Both the position numbers and the translations under genes were made by a program. The notes below the pieces were generated by a model. It was not told where the DNA came from. It worked only from the letters and a program-made list of their open reading frames with translations, and did no database searches. From contig JAJRSN010000307.1 in assembly GCA_024278715.1 (NCBI GenBank), positions 1 to 7,772 of the forward strand: 7,772 nt of DNA, in the 5' to 3' direction. The stretch's first letter is position 1, and every line of letters begins with the position of its first letter. Source of the DNA: Calditrichota bacterium. Lineage in GTDB: Bacteria > Calditrichota > Calditrichia > Calditrichales > Calditrichaceae. Positions 1-5,881 of the stretch are shown here, piece by piece.

Positions 1-57
1 CTCTTAACTCTTAACTCTTAACCCGTAACCCTTAACCCTTCCCCCTTACCCCCTTTA
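1..57. repeat. Degenerate 7-bp tandem repeat, telomere-like, running off the left edge
   Basis: Seven clear units of a 7-bp repeat are read on the plus strand: TCTTAAC three times (2-22), then CCGTAAC, CCTTAAC, CCTTCCC and CCTTACC, decaying rightwards. On the minus strand this is a GTTAAGG-type array with five G-tracts (at 53-49, 45-41, 38-36, 31-29 and 24-22) separated by 2-4 bases, so it could form a G-quadruplex. No ORF or RNA gene overlaps it. It lies just beyond the terminator of the minus-strand tRNA gene. The array probably continues to the left. Two further GTTAAGN units occur at 7729-7742. Confidence 0.8.
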
Positions 58-71
58 CCAGCCACTAAAAC

Positions 72-104
72 AAAAAAAGCCCGCATGTAAAATCCATGCA
101 GGCT
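72..104 (-). terminator. Rho-independent terminator after tRNA-Thr
   Basis: On the minus strand a 10-bp stem (AGCCTGCATG at 104-95 with CATGCGGGCT at 87-78, one G-U pair) closes a 7-nt loop and is followed directly by a run of U residues (77-72). It starts 9 nt after the tRNA 3' end, so it should end the tRNA transcript. It may also end a longer transcript from pepT and the DUF971 gene. Confidence 0.9.
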
Positions 105-113
105 GTTCTTCCG

Positions 114-186
114 AGCCACCGACAGGAATTGAACCTGCGACCCGCTGATTACGAATCAGCTGCTCTACCGTCTGAGCTACGGTGGC
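114..186 (-). tRNA. tRNA-Thr (anticodon CGT)
   Basis: The minus strand folds into a complete 73-nt cloverleaf. The acceptor stem is GCCACCG/CGGTGGC with discriminator U. The D stem is GCTC/GAGC. The anticodon arm is GCTGA-TTCGTAA-TCAGC, which puts CGT at positions 34-36, reading the threonine codon ACG. The T arm is GCAGG-TTCAATT-CCTGT, with a G-U closing pair. The 3' CCA is not encoded; CGG follows the discriminator instead. A terminator follows 9 nt downstream. The upstream gap to the DUF971 gene is about 50 bp, so the tRNA could have its own promoter or be processed from a longer transcript; I see no strong promoter. Confidence 0.96.
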
Positions 187-235
187 TTTTGGAATGCGCA
201 AATTTAAGATAAAATCGACAGCAAATCAATACAAA

Positions 236-583
236 TTACTTGAGCGGTCCGCGAATGCGAATTACATCCGTTCTGCATTCTTCGCATTGGCAGAGTCTGC
301 GTAATTCCTCAAACCGGTACATTCCCAAGTTGTGCCCGTCGCTAAATGCAAAACCTACGGCGTATCTGCCGACCATCCGCCACGACTTAAACGTAACCGA
401 TTCGGCTGATTTTTTAAATTGCCGGTAAGCTTCGGACGATTCGCCGCCGTTCCTGATTTTTTCACAGGAAGCGCACGGGCAGTTTATTCGCAAATGATTC
501 GCAAAATAAATGCTTTCGTGCTCGTTACTCCAGATTATAAGAATTACTTTATCCGATAAGAGCTGAATTTTATCTGGGAACAT
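236..583 (-). CDS. DUF971 (GBBH-like N-terminal domain) small protein
   Basis: This 115-residue protein has the hallmarks of DUF971, the stand-alone domain related to the N-terminus of gamma-butyrobetaine hydroxylase. It has an early strand ending in LIIW, an LRINCPCASC block (31-40), a VGRYAVGF...SDGHNLGMYRFEELR block (71-95) and a final C98-x-C100-x-x-C103 cluster. The paired cysteine clusters suggest a metal site, probably zinc. Family members occur alone or fused to Mrp/ApbC-type iron-sulfur carrier proteins, but no biochemical role is established. The length fits the stand-alone family. The gene lies 46 bp downstream of pepT in the same direction, so the two are probably co-transcribed. 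A GGGG run at a suitable distance is the only Shine-Dalgarno candidate before the ATG. The product is presumably cytoplasmic, with no signal peptide or membrane segment. Confidence 0.88.
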   Translation of the reverse strand: MFPDKIQLLSDKVILIIWSNEHESIYFANHLRINCPCASCEKIRNGGESSEAYRQFKKSAESVTFKSWRMVGRYAVGFAFSDGHNLGMYRFEELRRLCQCEECRTDVIRIRGPLK

Positions 584-629
584 AATTTACCCCGGTTAAA
601 ATAGTTCGCCGAACGCCCTGCAAGAACGT

Positions 630-1883
630 CTATTTCTTGCTTTTTTCAGCCCAAATTTGAACAAGATTGATTATCGTTTCCACGGCTTTTTCCATATCCT
701 GAATAGAAATCCATTCTTTTTTGCTATGGAAGTTATGACCGCCGGTGAAAATGTTCGGAGTCAAAAGACCCATAAAAGAAAGACGCGCGCCGTCCGTGCC
801 GCCGCGAATCAGGCTTTGTTTTGGAGTCAATCCCGCCCGGCGCACCGCTTCGATGGCGTATTCCACAACTTTGGGGTCTTCATCGATTTTGTACTTCATA
901 TTGCGGTAAGATTCTTCGATTTCAAGAGTCAACATAGCCGGAGCGTGTTTCTTGGACAGCTCGTCGCAGAGATCCTGCAAAAATTTTTCTTTTTCCTTCA
1001 AACCTTCAACCGTAAAATCACGTACCAGAAAAACGATTTCCGTTAATTCCACCGAACCCTTGATTGCATGGGGATGTAAATAGCCTTCCCGACCCTCGGT
1101 TGTTTCGGGGGACATGGTGTCTTTAGGCAAGCGTTCGATCAGTTCGGCTGCGATTTTGATTCCGTTAATCATTCTGTCTTTTGCGTAGCCGGGATGGACG
1201 TTAACCCCTTTAATCTTAATTTTTGCCGTGTCCGCGCAAAATGTCTCGTCTTCGATTTCGCCTGCTGATTCGCCGTCGATCGTGTAGGCGTAGTCGGCGG
1301 CAAATTTTTTGACGTCAAAGTATTTGGTTCCCGTACCTACCTCTTCGTCCACCGTAAAGGCGACACGTATTTTTCCGTGTTTAATATCGGGGTTTTCAAT
1401 CAAATATTGCAGTGCTCCCATGATCTCCGCAATTCCGGCTTTATTATCGGCGCCTAAAAGGGTAGTGCCGTCCGTGGTGATAATATCATGTCCGAGGCAT
1501 TCTTTAAGCGCGGGATTCATGTTAAATTCGATCACTTGTTCGGGGTCGTTTGGCAACACAATATCGCCGCCCTGATAATTTTCGTGGATTACGGGATTAA
1601 CATTCGCGCCGCTCACCTCGGGCGAAGTATCGATATGAGCAATTAAACCTATTGCGGGCACATCGTAATCGACATTGGAGGGAAGGGTGGCAAAAACATA
1701 GCCGTATTTGTCCATTTCGGCATCTCGTAACCCGAGCTCTTTTAATTCTTTAACCAATTGACGCCCCAGTTCCTTTTGCTTTTCGGTGCTGGGGTAGGTG
1801 TCCGATTCTTCGCTCGATTGGGTGTCAATTTTTACGTAATTTAAAAACCGGTCTAAAAATAGACGTCGTTCGATTGGCTTCAT
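630..1883 (-). CDS. pepT: Peptidase T (tripeptide aminopeptidase, M20B)
   Basis: This 417-residue cytoplasmic metallopeptidase should remove the N-terminal residue from tripeptides. It is full length for PepT. The di-zinc site of the M20 family is complete: H83 and catalytic D85 in AHIDTSPEVSG, bridging D146 in LLGADNKAG, catalytic E180 and ligand E181 in DEEVGTGT, D203 in YTIDGESAGE and H386 in HNFHSKKEW. Each lies 5-7 residues after its Escherichia coli PepT counterpart, as I recall that numbering. The lid or dimerisation domain spans roughly 210-325, and the conserved RGGTDGARLSFMG segment is at 360-372. The ATG is preceded by AAGAGGT (1896-1890) at 6 nt, which supports the start. The DUF971 gene follows in the same direction and probably shares the transcript. 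No other peptide-use genes are nearby. Confidence 0.96.
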   Translation of the reverse strand: MKPIERRLFLDRFLNYVKIDTQSSEESDTYPSTEKQKELGRQLVKELKELGLRDAEMDKYGYVFATLPSNVDYDVPAIGLIAHIDTSPEVSGANVNPVIHENYQGGDIVLPNDPEQVIEFNMNPALKECLGHDIITTDGTTLLGADNKAGIAEIMGALQYLIENPDIKHGKIRVAFTVDEEVGTGTKYFDVKKFAADYAYTIDGESAGEIEDETFCADTAKIKIKGVNVHPGYAKDRMINGIKIAAELIERLPKDTMSPETTEGREGYLHPHAIKGSVELTEIVFLVRDFTVEGLKEKEKFLQDLCDELSKKHAPAMLTLEIEESYRNMKYKIDEDPKVVEYAIEAVRRAGLTPKQSLIRGGTDGARLSFMGLLTPNIFTGGHNFHSKKEWISIQDMEKAVETIINLVQIWAEKSKK

Positions 1884-2115
1884 GATCTGACCTCTTCTTT
1901 AATTGAATGAAACTTTTGTCAACTAACTCAGACAAGATAAAGTACAAAAAATTTAATAAACAAAGTTATTTCATCCAAAATTAAAAAGAATTCTTTTAAA
2001 GGCGTTTGCTGACAAGACAAATAAAATTAAACGTGAATTACATTAGCGGTTTGGCATTAACGGAACATTTTATTGCTGGAACAAGAAAAAATAAATTTCG
2101 GCGCGCAGGTTCAAA
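1884..2115. other. AT-rich intergenic gap between the histidine kinase gene and pepT
   Basis: This 232-bp stretch holds no credible ORF. Its right part lies downstream of the kinase stop, where I find no hairpin with a U-tract. Its left part must hold the pepT promoter, but no -35/-10 pair stands out; a TTGACA on the minus strand near 1922-1917 lacks a matching -10. A perfect 14-bp palindrome, AAAAGAATTCTTTT, lies at 1984-1997 and could be a regulator site or chance in AT-rich DNA. Confidence 0.5.
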
Positions 2116-3525
2116 TTAAACCAGTTTGAGTTCTTTTATGCGGATTTCAAAAACGGCGCCTTTGGGATGATTGTCTTTTACCGTAATGCTTCCGCCCATG
2201 GTGCGGACAATCGATTGGACAAGACTTAGACCGAGACCGAATCCGGGTTTTTGGTTTTGAAAGCTGCCTCGGTAAAACCGCTCAAAAATGCGTCCTTTTT
2301 CTTTATCGGGAATTCCCACCCCCTGATCTTTCACCCGAATATGTACCCAGCCGTTATCCTTTTCCACCTCGACAATCACCGGCGTATTATCATCGGAATA
2401 TTTCAAACCGTTATCGATCAGATTTTGAAGCGCCATTAAAAAGTAATCGTTGTTCCCGCGCAGAAAAATAGTATTTTTGATTTCGGGCAGATGAATTCTT
2501 TCGGGATACGTCTCCTTTAATTGAAGTAGTATTTTTTGCAGATTAATGATCGAATTTTCCACCAGACGACCGCTGTCATCCTTAGCCAAAATCAAAAGAG
2601 TGTTCACGATGTGGATCATCCGGTCGGTTTGTTCCACCAAAATCTGAAACGTTTCGGCGCAATCGGAATGGGTGTGATTTTCTCTGGTGACAAATTCCAG
2701 CTCGGTCTTAATAATCGTTAAGGGAGACATTAACTGATGAGCCGCATTATCCGTAAATTGGGCGATTTGTCTGATTTGCCTGTCCAGCCGCTCGAACAAA
2801 TGATTAAGGGTATCGCGAAGCTGCCCCATCTCGTCCTCGTCATCCGCTTTGTAGGTAAGGCGTTGGCTAAGGTCCGAAGCCGAAATTCTTCTTGCCAGTT
2901 CGATGACCTTTCGAATGGGCGCCAGATATTGCTGAGCGTTCATATAGGCAATCCCCAGGATAAGAAGCAGCACAAGGGGAAAACTGATCAAATCAAAAAA
3001 CAGGATATTGGTCAAAACCTCCTTGCCGGCGGATTTAAAAGTCGAAAGCTGAATGTATCCCACAACCCGATTATTCTTGTAAATTGGTTGGTATCCGGTG
3101 CGTAAGTTTCTGGAATCGACCTGATAGTTAACGAATGTAAGATTGTCATTGTACAGGGGAAAATGGATGGGAATCCCCGACAGATATCGCATATTTTTAC
3201 TTTGATAAATAATTCTTCCTGTTTTGTCAAGTATCTGTAAAAAATAAGGATGTTCGGTAAGCTCGTTTAAATCGGTTTCGTTTAATTCTTCCCCGTGGTT
3301 TAAAATCAATGAATCGTCCACTAATGCGACAAGCTGGATAAAATGATCCATTTCATGGTGTAGAGCAATATCCACCTGGTTTTCCAACTGATTGTCCAGA
3401 ACAAGAAAAAAGAAAAGGTTAAAGGCGGCATAAAAAATTAGCATGGTGAACGTGTTAAATAAAATAATGCGCAAACTGCTTTTGGTAAAAAACTTATTCT
3501 TCAATGAAAGTATATCCTTCGCCAT
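2116..3525 (-). CDS. Membrane sensor histidine kinase (HAMP-HisKA-HATPase)
   Basis: This 469-residue orthodox sensor kinase should autophosphorylate and pass phosphate to the overlapping upstream-encoded regulator. Order of domains: TM1 at about 18-43; a periplasmic sensor domain of about 130 residues (44-172) with no recognised ligand motif; TM2 at about 173-196; a HAMP linker (about 197-252); HisKA with phospho-acceptor H263 in AAHQLMSPLT; then HATPase with N-box NLIDNGLKYSDD (368-379), G1 DQGVGIP (400-406), F-box FERFYRG and G2 GFGLGLSLV (428-436). The H-box is atypical, with Q in place of the usual E after the histidine and S where T or N is usual. The listed ATG overlaps the regulator gene by 32 bp and has no Shine-Dalgarno. 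An in-frame TTG at codon 8 (3504-3502) has AAGGA 10 nt upstream, would shorten the overlap to 11 bp and is a real alternative start. Confidence 0.93.
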   Translation of the reverse strand: MAKDILSLKNKFFTKSSLRIILFNTFTMLIFYAAFNLFFFLVLDNQLENQVDIALHHEMDHFIQLVALVDDSLILNHGEELNETDLNELTEHPYFLQILDKTGRIIYQSKNMRYLSGIPIHFPLYNDNLTFVNYQVDSRNLRTGYQPIYKNNRVVGYIQLSTFKSAGKEVLTNILFFDLISFPLVLLLILGIAYMNAQQYLAPIRKVIELARRISASDLSQRLTYKADDEDEMGQLRDTLNHLFERLDRQIRQIAQFTDNAAHQLMSPLTIIKTELEFVTRENHTHSDCAETFQILVEQTDRMIHIVNTLLILAKDDSGRLVENSIINLQKILLQLKETYPERIHLPEIKNTIFLRGNNDYFLMALQNLIDNGLKYSDDNTPVIVEVEKDNGWVHIRVKDQGVGIPDKEKGRIFERFYRGSFQNQKPGFGLGLSLVQSIVRTMGGSITVKDNHPKGAVFEIRIKELKLV

Positions 3526-4162
3526 ATACGGTTTTGATATGATTACAATCGGTAATTTCGCTTAATTTTTTACGCAAATTTTTGATTGTGGTTTCTATGA
3601 AATTAGTGGAAGGCAAAAAATTTAATTTCCAAACATCGGTTGCGATTTGTTCTCTGGTAATAATCGAATTTTTATGCTGAACAAAATAGAAGAGTAATTC
3701 GAATTCTTTTTCGGAAAGTTTCAAATTCCCTTTTTCGGATTTAATTTCATGAGTGATTAAATTCAAAGAACAACTGCCAAACGAAAGAGAGTCCGAGGCG
3801 TTTTTAAATCTGCGGCTTACCGCCTGAATTCGTGCCAGTAGTTCTTTAAAGGCAAAGGGTTTGGTAATATAATCGTCCGCGCCGGCGTTGAGCGCCTGCA
3901 CCTTATTCGAAACGTCGCTTAACGCCGTGAGAAGAATAATCGGGATTTTGTTTCCCTGGGAATGTAATTTTTTACAAACCTCGTAACCGCTTAATCCGGG
4001 CATGCGCCAGTCCAATAATAATAAATCAACGGAATGACTTTTGATAAATTCAAGCGCTGATTTTCCGTCAAAAACAACGGAAGCCTCAAAGCCTTCCGCT
4101 AAAAAGCTTTTTTGCAGCGATTGAGCCAGACTTTTTTCATCTTCGGCAATTAATATATGCAT
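3494..4162 (-). CDS. OmpR/PhoB-family response regulator
   Basis: This 222-residue DNA-binding regulator is the partner of the overlapping downstream kinase. The receiver domain (1-118) has acidic-pocket residues E7 and D8, phospho-acceptor D51 in LLLLDWRMPG, the conserved T79 and K101 in ITKPFAFKELLAR. The C-terminal winged helix (about 125-221) ends with the recognition helix NFIETTIKNLRKKL and the wing motif KTVYGEGYTF. Both domains are full length. A GGAT 8 nt before the ATG is the likely ribosome site. The gene is the first of a two-gene operon and is divergent from the octaheme cytochrome gene, with both promoters in the shared 170-bp gap. Its most likely targets are therefore its own operon and the cytochrome gene, which is an inference from layout. 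No specific subfamily name such as PhoB, CusR or QseB can be assigned safely. Confidence 0.95.
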   Translation of the reverse strand: MHILIAEDEKSLAQSLQKSFLAEGFEASVVFDGKSALEFIKSHSVDLLLLDWRMPGLSGYEVCKKLHSQGNKIPIILLTALSDVSNKVQALNAGADDYITKPFAFKELLARIQAVSRRFKNASDSLSFGSCSLNLITHEIKSEKGNLKLSEKEFELLFYFVQHKNSIITREQIATDVWKLNFLPSTNFIETTIKNLRKKLSEITDCNHIKTVYGEGYTFIEE

Positions 4163-4192
4163 TTTTTGTCATCCAATTTTCTTTTTTGCAAT

Positions 4193-4211
4193 GTAATTTT
4201 AAAAAAATTAC
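4193..4211. promoter_or_regulatory. 19-bp palindrome over the regulator promoter (candidate operator)
   Basis: GTAATTTT and AAAATTAC are perfect 8-bp inverted arms around a 3-bp centre. The palindrome covers the predicted -10 box of the regulator-kinase promoter, where a bound protein would repress. It could be an autoregulatory site, although OmpR-type proteins more often use direct repeats. AT-rich composition makes a chance palindrome possible. Confidence 0.4.
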
Positions 4212-4224
4212 AGCTATTTGCCAA
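4196..4224 (-). promoter_or_regulatory. Sigma70-like promoter for the response regulator-kinase operon
   Basis: On the minus strand TTGGCA (4224-4219) and TAAAAT (4201-4196) are separated by exactly 17 bp, each with one mismatch to the sigma70 consensus. The predicted start lies near 4189, leaving a leader of about 27 nt before the regulator ATG. Group-specific sigma preferences could differ in this organism. Confidence 0.55.
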
Positions 4225-4258
4225 AAATATGAAAAAAAAATCATCTTTTGTGCCTTTT

Positions 4259-4287
4259 TTAACAATATTTGTGTTTGTATATTTAAT
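4259..4287 (+). promoter_or_regulatory. Sigma70-like promoter for the octaheme cytochrome gene
   Basis: TTAACA (4259-4264) and TTTAAT (4282-4287) are separated by exactly 17 bp, each with one mismatch to consensus. The predicted start near 4294 leaves a leader of about 38 nt. The -35 boxes of the two divergent promoters are about 35 bp apart, enough room for a regulator dimer to act on both. Confidence 0.55.
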
Positions 4288-4313
4288 ACGAAGTCTTCAT
4301 TATGTAACTTAAC

Positions 4314-4331
4314 TTAACTGAAAGGAGTTAA
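4314..4331 (+). promoter_or_regulatory. Ribosome-binding site inside a small inverted repeat
   Basis: The strong Shine-Dalgarno AAAGGAG (4321-4327) lies 5 nt before the cytochrome ATG and supports that start. TTAACT (4314-4319) and AGTTAA (4326-4331) are perfect inverted arms that place GAAAGG in the loop. Just upstream, AACTT is repeated in tandem (4306-4319). The weak AT-rich stem is unlikely to block translation by itself, but the repeats could be part of a regulator site. Confidence 0.5.
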
Positions 4332-4332
4332 A

Positions 4333-5736
4333 ATGTCCAGATGTTTACGGTTTGGGCTTTTCCTGTTGATCCTTCTTTTCTGGGGCAGCCTTATGGCGCA
4401 GGATTATGTAGGATCACAGACCTGTAAAACCTGTCATAGCGCTATCTATGATACGTTTATTAAAACAGGTCATCCGCACAAAATCACGAAAATTGACGGC
4501 GCCCCTCCGGTATTTCCGGAAGGAACTTCACCCGGAGTACCCAATCCACCCGCTGACATGACCTGGGACAGCATCAGCTATGTCATTGGCGGTTTCGGTT
4601 GGAAGGCTCGCTTTATGGACAAAGAGGGTTATATTTTAACCGGCGACAGCATTCGTCAGTATAACCTTGCAAATCCGGATTTAGGTTTGGAAGCCGGCTG
4701 GACAGGCTACGACGCTTCCGAGGCTCCTCGTAAGCCTTATACTTGCGGCAGTTGCCACACAACGGGTTGGGTTGCCACCGGCGAAGCCGGACCTCATCAG
4801 GATAGTTTACCGGGAATTTACGGCACATGGGCTGAACCAGGCGTAACCTGCGAAGGCTGCCACGGTCCCTCAAGCGACCACGCATCTAATCCGACCAGCG
4901 TTAAACCATCTAAAGAGGAAAATTGCTCAAGCTGCCATATCCGCGGCGACGTGAATCAGATTGATGTAAGCAAAGGATTGATTAAACATCACGAGCAATA
5001 TGAGGAATTACTTGCTTCGCCTCACAAATCGTTTACCTGCGGAACATGCCATGAGCCGCATCTCAGCACTATTTACGATCTCGGCGGTTACAAAGGCGAT
5101 GAAAACACATGTCAGGTTTGCCACTCCAAAGTCGAAATCAAAGTTGCAGAAATGGCTGATCTGGAATGCCACACCTGCCACATGCCCAAAGCATCAAAAT
5201 CCGCGGTTAAAATTTCCATCGATTACAAAGGCGGCTCCGTGCTTAAAGGCGATTTGCATACCCATATTTTCCGCATTAATCCCGATACTACCTGGAAGTT
5301 AATTACAGACGACGGTAAATTTGTTCGCGTTGACGATGAAGGCAAAGCTTACGTGACTCTGGATTTTACCTGTCTGACCTGCCATACCGATGAAACTATG
5401 ACCTGGGCAGCCTCCAATGTGGAAGCGATTCACGGCACCGGAACCGCAATTCCGAGCACTGCCGTTGTCCCGCAAAAATTCGAGTTGGAACAGAACTATC
5501 CGAATCCCTTTAACCCCACAACGACAATCGGTTTTGCTTTACCGAAGGCTTCACAGGTTAAATTGCGCATCTATTCGATTACCGGTCAGTTAGTCAGTGA
5601 AGTTTTAAATCAAAAGATGCCCGCCGGTAAACACAGCATTAAAATCAGCGGAGAAGGTTTGGCTTCCGGAGTTTACATCTACACGCTTCAAACCGAAAAT
5701 TTTACAGCCACCAAAAAGATGATTCTGACCAAATAG
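4333..5736 (+). CDS. Octaheme c-type cytochrome with type IX secretion sorting domain
   Basis: This 467-residue exported multiheme cytochrome has eight CXXCH heme-binding motifs, starting at C31, C138, C173, C198, C236, C260, C279 and C347. Histidines available as distal ligands include H47, H49, H154, H183, H219, H220, H231, H243, H309, H311 and H367. The N-terminus has a signal peptide with a hydrophobic core at 7-20 and likely cleavage after A22. The opening YVGSQTCKTCH...TGHPHK and the CEGCHGP segment resemble cytochrome c554-type domains. Residues about 382-467 form a type A T9SS sorting domain, starting at FELEQNYPNPFNPTT and ending at KKMILTK. Heme would be attached in the periplasm, and the protein then exported across the outer membrane to the surface or medium. 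A role in extracellular electron transfer is inferred; a redox enzyme role, such as in nitrogen or sulfur metabolism, cannot be excluded. The divergent two-component system is its probable regulator. Confidence 0.93.
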   Translation: MSRCLRFGLFLLILLFWGSLMAQDYVGSQTCKTCHSAIYDTFIKTGHPHKITKIDGAPPVFPEGTSPGVPNPPADMTWDSISYVIGGFGWKARFMDKEGYILTGDSIRQYNLANPDLGLEAGWTGYDASEAPRKPYTCGSCHTTGWVATGEAGPHQDSLPGIYGTWAEPGVTCEGCHGPSSDHASNPTSVKPSKEENCSSCHIRGDVNQIDVSKGLIKHHEQYEELLASPHKSFTCGTCHEPHLSTIYDLGGYKGDENTCQVCHSKVEIKVAEMADLECHTCHMPKASKSAVKISIDYKGGSVLKGDLHTHIFRINPDTTWKLITDDGKFVRVDDEGKAYVTLDFTCLTCHTDETMTWAASNVEAIHGTGTAIPSTAVVPQKFELEQNYPNPFNPTTTIGFALPKASQVKLRIYSITGQLVSEVLNQKMPAGKHSIKISGEGLASGVYIYTLQTENFTATKKMILTK

Positions 5737-5775
5737 TGTCAAATGACCATAGGATAGTGTAATGTCCTGCTATGA
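5734..5775 (+). repeat. Left inverted repeat with a second tandem copy
   Basis: The first copy (5734-5754) starts with the TAG stop codon of the cytochrome gene and contains the core ATGACCATAGGA at 5743-5754. The second copy (5755-5775) also starts TAGTGT and continues AATGTCC, against CAAATGACC in the first, so the repeat period is 21 bp with a 2-base gap. The first copy matches the inverted repeat at 7646-7666 at 18 of 21 positions. Confidence 0.7.
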
Positions 5776-5802
5776 TTGAAAAAAAGGTTTTTTAAGGCAT
5801 CG

Positions 5803-5875
5803 TCACATAGATCAAGAATTTAAAGAAGAAGGGAGTGAAACGAGATTTGCTTCACTCTCTTCTTGATCTACGTGA
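5803..5875. repeat. Large bulged inverted repeat between convergent genes
   Basis: An outer 11-bp arm (5803-5813 with 5865-5875, one mismatch that can pair G-U) and an inner 14-bp arm (5826-5839 with 5851-5864, one G-U) form a 25-bp stem. It has a 12-nt bulge on one side (5814-5825) and an 11-nt loop (5840-5850). It lies between the cytochrome stop and the DUF1670-B stop. On the minus strand it follows the DUF1670-B stop by 6 nt, and a U-rich stretch comes about 14-25 nt later, so a terminator role is possible but not classical. It could also be a structured RNA or an end structure of the candidate element. Confidence 0.6.
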
Positions 5876-5881
5876 GTCTGG

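Noticed and set aside
1..57. Possible CRISPR array or true telomere
   Set aside because: The 7-bp units are directly contiguous with no spacers, and the array is degenerate and near a tRNA in ordinary chromosomal context.
620..640. GCAAGAA/TTCTTGC hairpin over the pepT stop as a terminator
   Set aside because: The 7-bp stem has no U-tract on the minus strand and the DUF971 gene follows closely, so termination is unlikely.
657..1046. 129-codon plus-strand ORF inside pepT
   Set aside because: It is antisense to a fully conserved pepT, has no family resemblance and no ribosome site; it is a shadow frame.
1984..1997. AAAAGAATTCTTTT palindrome as an operator
   Set aside because: It is perfect but short and A/T-dominated in AT-rich DNA, with no promoter placed next to it; too weak to list as a regulatory site.
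4613..4885. 90-codon minus-strand ORF inside the cytochrome gene
   Set aside because: It is an arginine-rich antisense frame produced by the coding strand of an intact cytochrome and shows no independent support.
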